Origin: Burkholderiales bacterium
GTDB lineage: Bacteria; Pseudomonadota; Gammaproteobacteria; Burkholderiales; JAHFRG01
Direction of reading: 5' to 3'
DNA length: 64,000 nucleotides
Assembly: GCA_035518095.1 (NCBI GenBank)
Contig: DATIXX010000071.1
Location: 16,173-80,172 of the forward strand
Shown: positions 18,802 through 28,521 of the stretch, one piece after another
Layout of the letters: every line of letters begins with the position of its first letter
Numbering within the stretch: position 1 is the first letter of the stretch
Made by a program: the position numbers and the translations under genes
The notes under the pieces: generated by a model
The model's input: the letters and a program-made list of their open reading frames with translations, nothing else
The model's database searches: none
Told to the model about the DNA's origin: nothing

Positions 18802-19794
18802 TTGAAACGTTTTGTTTTGCTGAAGAACTGGGTCGGTTCGCAGTTTCCCGGAGCCTCATTTACGCTGGAATCGGCGTCAGAAGACGCCAGTTTTCGCCGT
18901 TACTTCCGTGCGACGTTTGAGGACCGTTCGTTGATGGTCATGGATGCGCCTCCGTCGCATGAAGATTGCGCGCCGTTCATAAAGGTGTCGGAATTGTTTT
19001 ATGCCGCGGGTGCGCATGTACCGCGAGTACTTGCCAGCGATTTGAAGCATGGCTTCCTGCTGCTGGACGATCTCGGCACGATCACTTATTTACAGGCCCT
19101 GCAGGACGGAAATGCTAATCGCTTGTATCTGGACGCGATCGAGTCCTTGATCAAGATTCAACGGGCGAGCCGCGCGGGCGTGCTGCCGGCTTATGATGAA
19201 GCTCTTTTATTGAGGGAAATGCGTCTGTTCCCTGATTGGTATGTGGCCAAAAAACTGCGAATTGGATTAAATCCCGGGCAAGCAGATGTGCTGGACTCGA
19301 TGTTCGAGCGAGTGTTGCAGAACAATATTGCGCAACCGCGGGTATATGTGCACCGCGACTACCATTCGCGCAACCTGATGGTGGGTGATCCCAATCCGGG
19401 TATTCTGGATTTTCAGGACGCAGTATACGGGCCGATTACCTACGATGTGGTTTCACTCTTCAAGGATGCTTATGTATGCTGGGACGAAGAGCGGATCCTG
19501 GACTGGGTGGTGCGCTACTGGGAGCGCGCCAGGAAGGCGGGACTCCCGGTAGCCGCCGACTTTGCGGAATTCTACCGCGATTTCGAATGGATGGGGATCC
19601 AAAGACACCTGAAGGTCCTGGGCATTTTCGCCCGCCTTTATTACCGCGACGGCAAAGAGGGGTACCTTAAGGATCTACCTCGGGTGATGCAGTACTTGCG
19701 CAAAGCCTGCGAACGCTATTCGGATTTCACGCCGCTGCTCAAGCTACTGGACGAGCTGGAAGGGCGGAGTGCGCGCGTCAGTTACAACCTTTGA
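18802..19794 (+). CDS. amgK: N-acetylmuramate/N-acetylglucosamine kinase AmgK
   Basis: AmgK phosphorylates recycled MurNAc at the anomeric carbon; MurU, encoded next, then makes UDP-MurNAc, bypassing de novo MurA and MurB. The 330-residue aminoglycoside-phosphotransferase-fold protein has the catalytic VHRDYHSRNLMV (HxDxxxxN) and metal-binding LDFQDAVYGP motifs. The start is TTG at 18802 with AAGG about eight bases upstream. It overlaps the open frame of murU. The name rests on the murU neighbour as much as on sequence. Confidence 0.88.
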   Translation: MKRFVLLKNWVGSQFPGASFTLESASEDASFRRYFRATFEDRSLMVMDAPPSHEDCAPFIKVSELFYAAGAHVPRVLASDLKHGFLLLDDLGTITYLQALQDGNANRLYLDAIESLIKIQRASRAGVLPAYDEALLLREMRLFPDWYVAKKLRIGLNPGQADVLDSMFERVLQNNIAQPRVYVHRDYHSRNLMVGDPNPGILDFQDAVYGPITYDVVSLFKDAYVCWDEERILDWVVRYWERARKAGLPVAADFAEFYRDFEWMGIQRHLKVLGIFARLYYRDGKEGYLKDLPRVMQYLRKACERYSDFTPLLKLLDELEGRSARVSYNL

Positions 19795-19804
19795 GTTCGC
19801 CAAA

Positions 19805-20497
19805 GTGCGTGCCATGATCCTTGCTGCCGGCCGGGGCGAGCGCATGCGCCCGGTTAGCGATCTCCTGCCAAAAGCTTTGTTGCCCGCCGCGGGCAAGCCG
19901 CTCATAGTGTGGATTTTGGAAAACCTTGCGGCGGCGGGGTTCAAGGAAATCGTCATTAATCACGCGCATCTCGGAAACCTCATTGAAACTGCGCTGGGAG
20001 ACGGCGCACGCTTCGGGGTACACATCACTTACTCTCCTGAAGCGCAAGCGCTGGAAACGGCGGGCGGGATCGCCAACGCGCTGCCATTGATCGGAAATCA
20101 GCCGTTTGTAGTGGTCAACGCGGATATTTTTTGCGAGTTTGATTTCAAGTTGCTGAAGTCGAAGGCAGGCAACTTCGTTGCAAGCGGATGTGTTGCCCAC
20201 TTGGTGCTGGTGGATAATCCGGACCACCACCGCCAGGGCGACTTTGGCCTAGCCCGGGGCAAAGTGACTCTGCAAGGCCAGCCGCAACTTACTTACAGCG
20301 GTATCGGCCTATATCATCCCGCGGCATTCGCGGGTGTTGCGCCTGGCGCAAAAGCTAAACTCGCGCCGCTGTTGCGCGCCCAGATTGAAGCCGGAAAAGT
20401 CACTGGCGAACAGTTTCACGGACTGTGGATGGATATCGGCACTTCAGAACGTCTTCGTGCACTCGATACTCTGCTGCGTGCCAAACGTGCGGGCTGA
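19805..20497 (+). CDS. murU: N-acetylmuramate alpha-1-phosphate uridylyltransferase MurU
   Basis: MurU transfers UMP from UTP to MurNAc-1-phosphate in the cell-wall recycling bypass. The product has the sugar-nucleotidyltransferase signature MILAAGRGERMRP at its start, then LPKALLPAAGKPL, VVNADIF (metal-binding Asp) and WMDIGTSERL near the end. I start it at GTG 19805 (VRAMILAAG), 10 bp after the amgK stop, giving 230 residues. An ATG at 19814 and an in-frame ATG at 19769 inside amgK are alternatives. There is no clear ribosome-binding site, so coupling to amgK is likely. Confidence 0.87.
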   Translation: MRAMILAAGRGERMRPVSDLLPKALLPAAGKPLIVWILENLAAAGFKEIVINHAHLGNLIETALGDGARFGVHITYSPEAQALETAGGIANALPLIGNQPFVVVNADIFCEFDFKLLKSKAGNFVASGCVAHLVLVDNPDHHRQGDFGLARGKVTLQGQPQLTYSGIGLYHPAAFAGVAPGAKAKLAPLLRAQIEAGKVTGEQFHGLWMDIGTSERLRALDTLLRAKRAG

Positions 20498-20540
20498 GCA
20501 GGGTTTCGGATTATAATTTCTTGTGCATCAACTGTCGCCG

Positions 20541-21851
20541 ATGAGCAATTACTCCATTTACGCGCAGCGCCGCGCCAAACTGTTAGATGAAATGCAAGCC
20601 GGAGTTGCAATTATACCGACTGCAGCCGAGCGCGTGCGCAACCGCGACGCGCACTATCCATATCGCTTCGACAGCTACTTTTATTACTTGAGCGGCTTTG
20701 CCGAGCCGGGAGCAGCGTTGGTGTTGATTGGCGGCAAGAAACCCAGATCCATTCTGTTTTGTCGCGACAAGGACCCCGAGCGTGAAGTGTGGGACGGCTA
20801 CCGTTACGGCCCGGAGGGAGCGCGCGAGCACTTTGAATTTGACGAGGGCCATTCGCTTGCCGCGCTTGACGAAATTATGCCCAAGCTGCTGGCTGACCAG
20901 CCGGTTCTGTACTATGCAATGGGAACAGACGAACGGTGGGATGCGCGCATCGTCGGTTGGCTGAACAATGTGCGCAGCGAGTCGCGCAGTGGCGTCACCG
21001 CTCCCGGAGAAATTAAGGACGTGCGCCGAATTCTGGACGAAATGCGAATCATCAAAGACAGCCACGAACTTGTACTGATGCGCCAAGCCGCGGAAATTTC
21101 CACGAGTGCGCACCGTCGGGCAATGCGCGCGACCCGCCCCGGCAAGGGGGAATTCGAAATTGAAGCAGAGCTGATACACGAATTTCGCCGGCGCGGTGCG
21201 CAAGCTCCGGCTTATACGCCCATCGTTGCAGGCGGAGCCAATGCGTGCGTATTGCATTACGTGGAAAACAGCGCAAGGCTTAAGGACGGCGATTTATTGC
21301 TCATCGATGCCGGCTGCGAGCTCGACGGCTATGCTTCGGACATCACCCGCACTTTTCCGGTGAACGGCCGGTTCAAAGGCCCGCAGAAAGATGTCTACCA
21401 GTTGGTTCTCGAAGCGCAGACAGCGGCAATAGCTGCGGTAAAACCCGGCAACGGCTGGGACCGGCCGCACGGCGCGGCGCTCAAGGTGTTAGCGCAAGGC
21501 ATGATCGATCTGGGTCTGTGCAAAGGCAGTCTGGACAAAGTGCTGGAGTCGGGCGACTACAAGCGGTTTTACATGCACCGCACCGGACACTGGCTGGGAT
21601 TGGACGTGCACGATGCGGGTGATTACAAACGCGGCGGCAAATGGCGCGAGCTCAAGCCGGGAATGGTGTTGACCGTTGAACCGGGCTGTTACGTGCGTCC
21701 GGGAAAAGGTGTGCCGCAGAAATTATGGAATATCGGCGTGCGTATTGAAGACGATGTGCTGGTCACGTCAAAGGGCCGGGACGTGTTGACCGACGCCGCG
21801 CCTAAGAAAATCGAAGTTATCGAGAAGCTGATGCAAGACAATGCCGCCTGA
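20541..21851 (+). CDS. pepP: Xaa-Pro aminopeptidase P
   Basis: PepP removes N-terminal residues that precede proline, using two Mn ions. The protein has an N-terminal creatinase-like domain and a C-terminal pita-bread domain with metal ligands in LLIDAGCELDGYASDITRTF, HRTGHWLGLDVHD, VEPGCYV and RIEDD. The ATG at 20541 (MSNYSIYAQRR, 436 residues) matches the family start; a GTG at 20523 is in frame and would add six residues. A TATAAT at 20512-20517 hints at an internal promoter. It overlaps ubiH by 11 bp, the pepP-ubiH pairing also found in E. coli. Confidence 0.94.
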   Translation: MSNYSIYAQRRAKLLDEMQAGVAIIPTAAERVRNRDAHYPYRFDSYFYYLSGFAEPGAALVLIGGKKPRSILFCRDKDPEREVWDGYRYGPEGAREHFEFDEGHSLAALDEIMPKLLADQPVLYYAMGTDERWDARIVGWLNNVRSESRSGVTAPGEIKDVRRILDEMRIIKDSHELVLMRQAAEISTSAHRRAMRATRPGKGEFEIEAELIHEFRRRGAQAPAYTPIVAGGANACVLHYVENSARLKDGDLLLIDAGCELDGYASDITRTFPVNGRFKGPQKDVYQLVLEAQTAAIAAVKPGNGWDRPHGAALKVLAQGMIDLGLCKGSLDKVLESGDYKRFYMHRTGHWLGLDVHDAGDYKRGGKWRELKPGMVLTVEPGCYVRPGKGVPQKLWNIGVRIEDDVLVTSKGRDVLTDAAPKKIEVIEKLMQDNAA

Positions 21852-22989
21852 GTCTGCAGATATCGTGATCGTCGGTGGCGGTCCTACCGGCGCCGCCTTG
21901 GCGCTCGCCTTGCGCAGCAGTGGCTTGAGCGTGGTGCTGCTTGAAGCAAAGGACTCCTTAGCCAGTGATTCCCGGCCGCTCGCGCTGTCCTACGGCAGCC
22001 GCTTAATACTCGAGCATTTGGGGGTCTGGAAGCGGGTGGCGGCCCCGACCCCGATACTGAACATCCACGTTTCTCAACGCGGTGGTTTCGGTCGCAGCGT
22101 GCTGAGTGCTGCGGAAGCCGGCGTTCCGGCCTTGGGCTACGTCGTTGCCTACAGCGAACTGCAGTCAGCTTTGCAGCATGACTTGAACGGCTGTTTAAGG
22201 GGCGCGACTGTTTTGCGCATTGAAGCCGGCGCAGAATCGGCAAAGGCGGAGTTCACCTACCTCGGCAATATGCGACAAGTCAGCTGCAAACTTCTGGTTG
22301 TGGCCGAGGGCGGACGCAATCTCGAGGGTGTCGAAGGGGTGACGCACAGGGAAAAGGATTATCATCAAAACGCCGTGGTAACACAGGTCAACACGCGCGC
22401 GCCGCATCGCAATGTCGCCTATGAGCGGTTTACGTCTCAAGGACCCATCGCGCTGCTGCCGTTCGGCGAAAAATTAGCGTTGGTCTGGACCACCAGTCCC
22501 CAAGTTGCCGAGAAGCTGTGCGGCCTGAACGACGCGTTGTTTTTGCAGCGCTTGCACCAACACTTTGGCGACCGGCTTGGCGGATTTACAGGGACCGGGA
22601 AGCGCGCCAGTTTTCCGCTAAAACTCAAGTATGCGATCAGTCCTACCCTGCAGCGGACGGTGATTTTAGGGAATGCCGCGCAAACCCTGCACCCCGTTGC
22701 AGGGCAGGGATTCAATTTGGGATTGCGCGACTCCTGGGAATTGAGCGAAATAATTCTGCGCAGTACGGTGCAACAACTTGGCGCATCGGAAATGCTGAGG
22801 TCTTATCGCGGGCGGCGGCGGCTTGACCGTTACGGAGGAATTTTCTTTACCGACACGCTGTTAAGGCTGTTTACCCGCGACAGCGCGCCTTTGTCCGCGG
22901 CGCGCGGTTTTGCGCTTGCCGCCCTAGATGCAATGCCGGCGGCAAAACGTTTCTTGATGAGACGTATGATTTTCGGTACGCGGGGTTGA
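21841..22989 (+). CDS. ubiH: UbiH-family FAD-dependent ubiquinone biosynthesis hydroxylase
   Basis: This flavin monooxygenase family hydroxylates the aromatic ring of polyprenylated ubiquinone precursors. The 382-residue protein has the Rossmann motif IVIVGGGPTGAALALAL at the N terminus, and GNAAQTLHPVAGQGFNLGLRD for FAD ribityl binding near residue 278, the UbiH/Coq6 signature. Adjacency to pepP supports UbiH rather than the paralogues UbiF or UbiI, but exact ring-position specificity cannot be read from sequence. Other ubi genes lie at 56670-59560. Confidence 0.88.
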   Translation: MPPESADIVIVGGGPTGAALALALRSSGLSVVLLEAKDSLASDSRPLALSYGSRLILEHLGVWKRVAAPTPILNIHVSQRGGFGRSVLSAAEAGVPALGYVVAYSELQSALQHDLNGCLRGATVLRIEAGAESAKAEFTYLGNMRQVSCKLLVVAEGGRNLEGVEGVTHREKDYHQNAVVTQVNTRAPHRNVAYERFTSQGPIALLPFGEKLALVWTTSPQVAEKLCGLNDALFLQRLHQHFGDRLGGFTGTGKRASFPLKLKYAISPTLQRTVILGNAAQTLHPVAGQGFNLGLRDSWELSEIILRSTVQQLGASEMLRSYRGRRRLDRYGGIFFTDTLLRLFTRDSAPLSAARGFALAALDAMPAAKRFLMRRMIFGTRG

Positions 22990-23134
22990 TTGCAGCATTT
23001 GTTTTGGCGCTTGCGTGCGCTAATACTCTTTAGCTTCTTGTACCTTGTAGTGAGTTCTGCAAGAAATTTCTAATCCACTTTTCTAACGCATAAAATTGCG
23101 ATTACAATTACACCCCTGCCACGAAGTAAATATC

Positions 23135-24151
23135 ATGCAAATTGGCGCTCATCAACTCAAGAACAATCTCATTGTCGCTCCAATGGCTGGCGTCACCGAC
23201 CGTCCTTTCCGCCAGCTGTGCAAAAAAATGGGCGCGGGAATGGCGGTATCGGAGATGGTGTCGAGCAATTCCCTGCTTTGGGGTTCGCAAAAGACCTTGC
23301 GCCGGGCCGACCACCAAGGCGAGGTTGAGCCAATATCGGTGCAAATCGCTGGGGCAGATCCGCAAATGCTTTCGCAGGCTGCCAAATACAATGTGGACCA
23401 GGGGGCGCAAATTATTGACATTAACATGGGATGCCCGGCAAAAAAGGTCTGCAATGTTATGGCCGGATCGGCCTTAATGCAGAATGAGCGGCTGGTCGGC
23501 GAGATCCTCGATGCGGTGGTGTCGGCGGTGCAAGTTCCAGTTACTTTGAAAATCCGTACCGGCTGGGATCGCCAGAACCGGAATGCCTTGAGCGTTGCCC
23601 GGATTGCTGAAAATGCCGGCATCCAGGCGCTGGCGGTTCACGGACGGACTCGCGCCTGCGGTTTTTCAGGCCATGCCGAATATGACACTATCGCTGAGGT
23701 GAAAACGCAAGCGAACATTCCGGTTATCGCCAACGGCGATATCACATCGCCGGAAAAGGTAAAACACGTTTTGGATTACACCAAAGCGGATGCTGTGATG
23801 ATCGGCCGCGCAGCACAAGGCAGACCGTGGATCTTCCGGGAAATCAGCCATTATCTCGAGACCGGCGCACATTTGCCGGCGCCCGAAGTCGAGGAGATTC
23901 GCCGTGTTCTGAATGCGCATCTTAATGATCTCTACCAGTTTTATGGCGAATACTTAGGAGTGCGAATAGCGCGCAGGCATATTTCCTGGTACACAAAGGG
24001 ATTGATCGGCTCTGGCGCGTTCCGCCACGCCATAAATCAACTGGAAAGCAGCCCTGAGCAGCTTGCTGCGGTAAACCGCTTCTTCGACCAATTGGCAGAG
24101 CGCGGGAAGCGCATTTTGTACCAAGAGCCAGTGGAACTCGCAGCGGCATGA
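23135..24151 (+). CDS. dusB: tRNA-dihydrouridine synthase B
   Basis: DusB reduces specific uridines in the tRNA D-loop with an FMN cofactor. I start at the ATG at 23135 (MQIGAHQLKNN), giving 338 residues; the upstream frame has no support. Seen are APMAGVTDRPFRQLC at the N terminus, DINMGCPAKKVCNVMAGSAL with the catalytic cysteine, TLKIRTGWD, HGRTR, and VIANGDI for FMN phosphate. The stop overlaps the fis start as ATGA, the dusB-fis operon conserved across beta- and gammaproteobacteria. Confidence 0.97.
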   Translation: MQIGAHQLKNNLIVAPMAGVTDRPFRQLCKKMGAGMAVSEMVSSNSLLWGSQKTLRRADHQGEVEPISVQIAGADPQMLSQAAKYNVDQGAQIIDINMGCPAKKVCNVMAGSALMQNERLVGEILDAVVSAVQVPVTLKIRTGWDRQNRNALSVARIAENAGIQALAVHGRTRACGFSGHAEYDTIAEVKTQANIPVIANGDITSPEKVKHVLDYTKADAVMIGRAAQGRPWIFREISHYLETGAHLPAPEVEEIRRVLNAHLNDLYQFYGEYLGVRIARRHISWYTKGLIGSGAFRHAINQLESSPEQLAAVNRFFDQLAERGKRILYQEPVELAAA

Positions 24152-24387
24152 TTGACGAAAACGACATCGCCCGCTGCGTTCGAAAAGCCATTGACGGCTA
24201 TTTCAAGGACTTGGACGGAGAAAAGCCTTGCGCTATATACGACATGGTAATTCGTTCCATAGAAAAACCACTTTTGGAATTGGTGCTGCATCGTGCCAAG
24301 GGCAATCAGACCCATGCCGCGCAAATGTTGGGGCTGAACCGGAATACTTTGCGCAAAAAGATGCACCACTACCGCATCAAGGGTTAA
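24148..24387 (+). CDS. fis: DNA-binding protein Fis
   Basis: Fis is a nucleoid protein that bends DNA and stimulates rRNA and other promoters as a dimer. The 79-residue product is slightly shorter than E. coli Fis (98), as usual in betaproteobacteria. Its C-terminal helix-turn-helix reads NQTHAAQMLGLNRNTLRKKM, nearly the family consensus. It is translationally coupled to dusB through ATGA. Confidence 0.96.
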   Translation: MIDENDIARCVRKAIDGYFKDLDGEKPCAIYDMVIRSIEKPLLELVLHRAKGNQTHAAQMLGLNRNTLRKKMHHYRIKG

Positions 24388-24476
24388 GGAACCTTTGATG
24401 ACGCCTCGCGCGAGCGCAGCGTCCAGTAGCGCTTTGCGAGCCTTGAATTCTCATTCCTCGTTCCTGGAACCGCAAA

Positions 24477-26039
24477 ATGGCCGTAGTTAAACGAGCCCTC
24501 ATTAGTGTTTCCGATAAGACCGACGTCGTGGAATTTGCCAAGAGTTTGCGGCAGTTCGGCATCAGCATATTATCCACCGGCGGTACCGCGAAACTGCTTG
24601 CACAGGCAGGGGTTAACGTTACTGAAGTCGGGGATTTCACCGGATTTCCTGAAATGTTGGACGGGCGCGTAAAAACTCTGCACCCGAAGATCCATGCCGG
24701 CATTCTGGCACGGCGTGATCTATCGGAGCACATGCAGACCTTGAGCAAGGCAAAAATACCGACCATCGATATGGTGGTGGTAAACCTGTACCCATTTCGG
24801 GAGACTATTGCCAAGCCCGGCTGCACCCTGGATGAGGCGGTAGAAAACATAGATATCGGCGGACCAACTCTGGTGCGCGGCGCCGCCAAGAACTTTCGGC
24901 ACGTCGCCGCGGTGACCGACCCAGGCGATTACCGCGAACTGATCGGCGAAATGCAATCGGCCAACGGCGGGATCGGCCTTGAAACCCGCTACCGTCTTGC
25001 GCGGAAAGCTTTCTCCCATACTGCGGCCTACGACGGGGCGATCAGCAATTACCTAACTGCGATCACGCTGGAAGGCGAGCGCGCCCCATTTCCACGCCGG
25101 CTAAACCTCAACTTCAGCAAGGTGCAGGATTTGCGCTACGGTGAAAACCCTCATCAGAACGCGGCACTGTACCGCGAACTTGGCGCGGTACCCGGGAGCT
25201 TAAGCAATTATGCGCAGCTGCAAGGCAAGGAGCTCTCTTATAACAATATCGCCGATTCGGATGCGGCATGGGAATGCGTAAAGACGTTCGAGCAGCCTGC
25301 GTGCGTTATCGTGAAGCACGCCAACCCCTGCGGAGTTGCTGTGGCCACGGACCCGCTGCGGGCGTATAAGCTGGCGTTCGCCACCGACCCCACTTCCGCA
25401 TTCGGCGGTATCATCGCATTCAACCGTGAGCTGGATGCTCGAACTGCGGGCGCCGTGATCCAGCAATTTGTAGAAGTACTGCTCGCGCCGGCCGTCTTGC
25501 CCGATGCCCTGGAGATACTCTCGCAAAAAGCCAATATCCGCGTGCTCCAGATTGCGCTGGAAAAAGGCGCGAACGCGCACGACTACAAGCGCATAGGGGG
25601 CGGGCTGCTGGTCCAAACGCCCGACGATCTCAATGTCACAGCCTCGCAACTAAAGGTCGTTACAAAAAAACAGCCGACGCTCCAGCAAATAGACGATCTG
25701 CTGTTTGCCTGGCGCGTTGCTAAATTCGTCAAATCCAACGCCATCGTATTCGCCGGCGGCGGGCAAACGCTGGGCGTAGGCGCCGGGCAGATGAGTCGAG
25801 TGGACAGCGCGCGCATCGCTTCGATCAAAGCCGAGAACGCCGGCTTGAGCTTGCAGAATTCAGTAGTGGCCTCAGACGCGTTTTTTCCATTCCGGGATGG
25901 AGTGGACCTCGTGGTGCGGGCGGGCGCGCGGGCGGTTATTCAGCCCGGCGGCAGCATGCGTGATGACGAGGTGATTGCGGCAGCGCACGAGCACGGCATC
26001 GCTATGGTTTTTACCGGCGTGCGCCACTTCAGACACTAG
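24477..26039 (+). CDS. purH: Bifunctional AICAR transformylase/IMP cyclohydrolase
   Basis: PurH performs the last two steps of IMP synthesis. The 520-residue protein has an N-terminal MGS-like cyclohydrolase domain ([41 protein letters not shown]) and a C-terminal transformylase domain with the catalytic KHANPCGVA motif and [20 protein letters not shown]. Both domains are complete. purD follows after 85 bp on the same strand, a typical purH-purD pairing. Confidence 0.97.
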   Translation: MAVVKRALISVSDKTDVVEFAKSLRQFGISILSTGGTAKLLAQAGVNVTEVGDFTGFPEMLDGRVKTLHPKIHAGILARRDLSEHMQTLSKAKIPTIDMVVVNLYPFRETIAKPGCTLDEAVENIDIGGPTLVRGAAKNFRHVAAVTDPGDYRELIGEMQSANGGIGLETRYRLARKAFSHTAAYDGAISNYLTAITLEGERAPFPRRLNLNFSKVQDLRYGENPHQNAALYRELGAVPGSLSNYAQLQGKELSYNNIADSDAAWECVKTFEQPACVIVKHANPCGVAVATDPLRAYKLAFATDPTSAFGGIIAFNRELDARTAGAVIQQFVEVLLAPAVLPDALEILSQKANIRVLQIALEKGANAHDYKRIGGGLLVQTPDDLNVTASQLKVVTKKQPTLQQIDDLLFAWRVAKFVKSNAIVFAGGGQTLGVGAGQMSRVDSARIASIKAENAGLSLQNSVVASDAFFPFRDGVDLVVRAGARAVIQPGGSMRDDEVIAAAHEHGIAMVFTGVRHFRH

Positions 26040-26040
26040 C

Positions 26041-26124
26041 AACGAGTAAGGCGTAAGGAGTAAGGTGTATTAAACTATTTATGCAGGCACTCCTCACCCT
26101 TCACCGCTTACTCCTCACGTACTC
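26041..26124. repeat. Imperfect inverted repeat between purH and purD
   Basis: The left arm (26041-26067) is built from repeated GTAAGG units. The right arm, from about 26102 to 26124, reads roughly as its reverse complement, with CTTACTCC matching GGAGTAAG exactly. The arms enclose about 35 bp. A transcript could form a long imperfect hairpin just before the purD start. There is no T run, so it is not an intrinsic terminator. Confidence 0.5.
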
Positions 26125-27402
26125 ATGAAGCTTCTCGTCATCGGTGGCGGCGGCCGGGAACATGCGCTTGCCTGGAAGCTCGCACAATCACCTCGCATCC
26201 AGAAAGTGTATGTTGCTCCCGGGAACGCCGGGACCGCACGCGAAAACGGGTTGGAAAACCTGCCAGTCACCAATATCCAGGAACTCGTGCTATTTGCTCA
26301 AAAAGAGTCGATTTATTTCACCACGGTCGGTCCTGAAGCGCCTCTCGCGGCGGGCATAGTGGACGAATTTCGCGCCCACAACCAAAAAATTTTCGGCCCC
26401 ACGCAAAAAGCCGCACAGCTTGAAAGCTCCAAGAACTTCGCTAAGGCATTCATGCAGCGCCACGGCATCCCGACGCCCAAGTTTGCTGCTTTCAGCAATG
26501 CCCGCGAAGCGCATGCGCATATCGACAAACACGGTGCACCCATCGTGATCAAAGCCGACGGCCTGGCGGCCGGCAAAGGGGTGGTGGTGGCAATGGATAC
26601 AGATGAAGCGCACCACGCGGCCGATATGCTGCTGGTATCGAGCAAAATGGGCAAGGCGGGCGCTAGCGTGGTCATCGAGGATTATCTGGAGGGCGAAGAG
26701 GTAAGCTTCATCGTGATGTGCGACGGAGAGCATATTTTGCCGCTTGCCACCAGCCAGGACCACAAGCGATTACTCGACGAAGATAAAGGCCCCAATACCG
26801 GCGGCATGGGCGCGTATTCGCCGGCTCCGGTGGTAACACCCGCACTGCATAATCGGGTAATGCGCGAAATCATACAGCCCGCAATAAAGGGCATGGCGAA
26901 TGATGGCATTCCGTACTCCGGGTTCCTCTATGCCGGACTGATGATCGATGGCAAAGGCAATCCCAAAGTGCTGGAATTCAACTGCCGCACCGGCGACCCC
27001 GAAACTCAGCCAATTATCTTGCGCCTGAAAAGCGACCTGGTCACCATGGTGGAACACGCGCTAAATGGAACTCTGAATAAAGTGAAGACTGAATGGGATC
27101 GCAGGGTGGCACTGGGAGTGGTGCTTGCGGCCGCGAATTACCCAGACGAGCCGAAAACGGGCGACGTCATTACCGGTTTGCCCAAGACCGGAGACGACTT
27201 TAAAGTATTCCACGCCGCAACCCAGGTCAACGGCAAAAGCGTGGTCACCGGCGGCGGCAGGGTGCTATGCGTCACCGCATTGGGTGACAATGTCAGAATG
27301 GCCCAGCGTCGCGCTTACGAGATCGCACAAGGCATCCGCTTCGACGGCATGCAGATGCGACGCGATATCGGATATCGCGCTGTCAAATTCCAAAAACATT
27401 GA
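26125..27402 (+). CDS. purD: Phosphoribosylamine-glycine ligase
   Basis: PurD makes glycinamide ribonucleotide, the second step of purine synthesis, in an ATP-grasp reaction. The 425-residue protein opens with VIGGGGREHALAWKLAQSP, followed by YVAPGNAGTA. It contains the ATP-binding VIKADGLAAGKGVVVA, SFIVMCDG and the metal-binding LEFNCRTGDPETQ. It is downstream of purH and upstream of hemF. Confidence 0.97.
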   Translation: MKLLVIGGGGREHALAWKLAQSPRIQKVYVAPGNAGTARENGLENLPVTNIQELVLFAQKESIYFTTVGPEAPLAAGIVDEFRAHNQKIFGPTQKAAQLESSKNFAKAFMQRHGIPTPKFAAFSNAREAHAHIDKHGAPIVIKADGLAAGKGVVVAMDTDEAHHAADMLLVSSKMGKAGASVVIEDYLEGEEVSFIVMCDGEHILPLATSQDHKRLLDEDKGPNTGGMGAYSPAPVVTPALHNRVMREIIQPAIKGMANDGIPYSGFLYAGLMIDGKGNPKVLEFNCRTGDPETQPIILRLKSDLVTMVEHALNGTLNKVKTEWDRRVALGVVLAAANYPDEPKTGDVITGLPKTGDDFKVFHAATQVNGKSVVTGGGRVLCVTALGDNVRMAQRRAYEIAQGIRFDGMQMRRDIGYRAVKFQKH

Positions 27403-27584
27403 TTCGCTATGTCGGCCGGGACTCCATGCCTCTCCTGCTCCGCGTTTTCAAGCGATCATTTTGAGCGGGGGATTGGCTATCCGCGCCGGAATGGTGCCAG
27501 ACAAAAACCAATACTTGTTAAAAGAAACCGAAGCTTGATTCACTTTCCGCCGCTCCTCGACGTTGCCATGCTAAAACTCAATCC

Positions 27585-28493
27585 ATGAATTCGGAACCCG
27601 TTAAGAATTACCTTCTGCAGTTGCAGTCGCGCACCGTGGATCATTTCGAAAAGATTGACGGCAGGCAGTTTCGCACAGCATTTTGGGACCGCCCCGCTGG
27701 CGGCGGCGGCATAAGTTGCGTGATTGAAGAAGGACAACTATTTGAGCGCGCGGGGGTGAATTTCTCGCATGTACATGGCGAAAGGCTGCCGCCATCAGCA
27801 ACGGTCTCGCGCCCCGAGCTGGCCGGCCGTCCGTTTGACGCGATGGGCGCATCGGTTGTCGTGCACCCCCGCAATCCTTATATACCTACCGTACATTTAA
27901 ACGTGAGATTCCTCTGCGCTTATTCACGTTCATCGGAAGTTGCTCCCGACGTATGGTGGTTCGGGGGCGGTATGGATTTGACGCCCTATTACGGTTTTGA
28001 GGAAGACTGCGTGCATTTTCACCAAACTTGCAAGAATGCGCTGGCACCGTTCGGCGCCGATTATTACCCGCGGTTCAAAAAATGGTGCGACGAATATTTT
28101 TTCATCAAACACAGGAACGAGCCGCGAGGAATAGGCGGGATATTTTTCGATGACTTCAACGAGCATGATTTTGAGAAGTGCTTTAAGCTCGTGCAAAGCG
28201 TTGGCGATCATTTTTTACCTGCTTACGTGCCGATCCTCGAGCGCCGCAAGGACACGGTTTACGGTGAACCCGAGCGTGAATTTCAGGCCCTTCGGCGCGG
28301 GCGCTACGTGGAATTCAACCTTGTTTACGACCGCGGCACGCTATTTGGCCTGCAGTCCGGCGGACGCGTGGAGTCCATACTCATATCCCTGCCGCCGCAC
28401 GTGAAATGGCGCTATGATTGGAGGCCCAAGCCGAAAAGCATCGAAGAAAAGTTGTACAAGGAGTTTTTGATCGCACGGGACTGGGTGAGCTAA
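27585..28493 (+). CDS. hemF: Oxygen-dependent coproporphyrinogen III oxidase
   Basis: HemF oxidatively decarboxylates coproporphyrinogen III to protoporphyrinogen IX using O2, so its presence implies aerobic heme synthesis. The 302-residue protein has the family signatures [33 protein letters not shown] and [13 protein letters not shown], and the C-terminal [19 protein letters not shown]. It is the third heme gene in the window (with hemB and hemL), but the three are not adjacent. Confidence 0.97.
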   Translation: MNSEPVKNYLLQLQSRTVDHFEKIDGRQFRTAFWDRPAGGGGISCVIEEGQLFERAGVNFSHVHGERLPPSATVSRPELAGRPFDAMGASVVVHPRNPYIPTVHLNVRFLCAYSRSSEVAPDVWWFGGGMDLTPYYGFEEDCVHFHQTCKNALAPFGADYYPRFKKWCDEYFFIKHRNEPRGIGGIFFDDFNEHDFEKCFKLVQSVGDHFLPAYVPILERRKDTVYGEPEREFQALRRGRYVEFNLVYDRGTLFGLQSGGRVESILISLPPHVKWRYDWRPKPKSIEEKLYKEFLIARDWVS

Positions 28494-28521
28494 GCGATCT
28501 ATTTCCGTTGGATTGACAATC

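Noticed and set aside
24388..24400. GGAACCTTTGATG after fis, resembling the terminal repeat of the MITE-like element
   Set aside because: Only one end matches, the internal conserved blocks are absent, and the purH spacer is just 89 bp.
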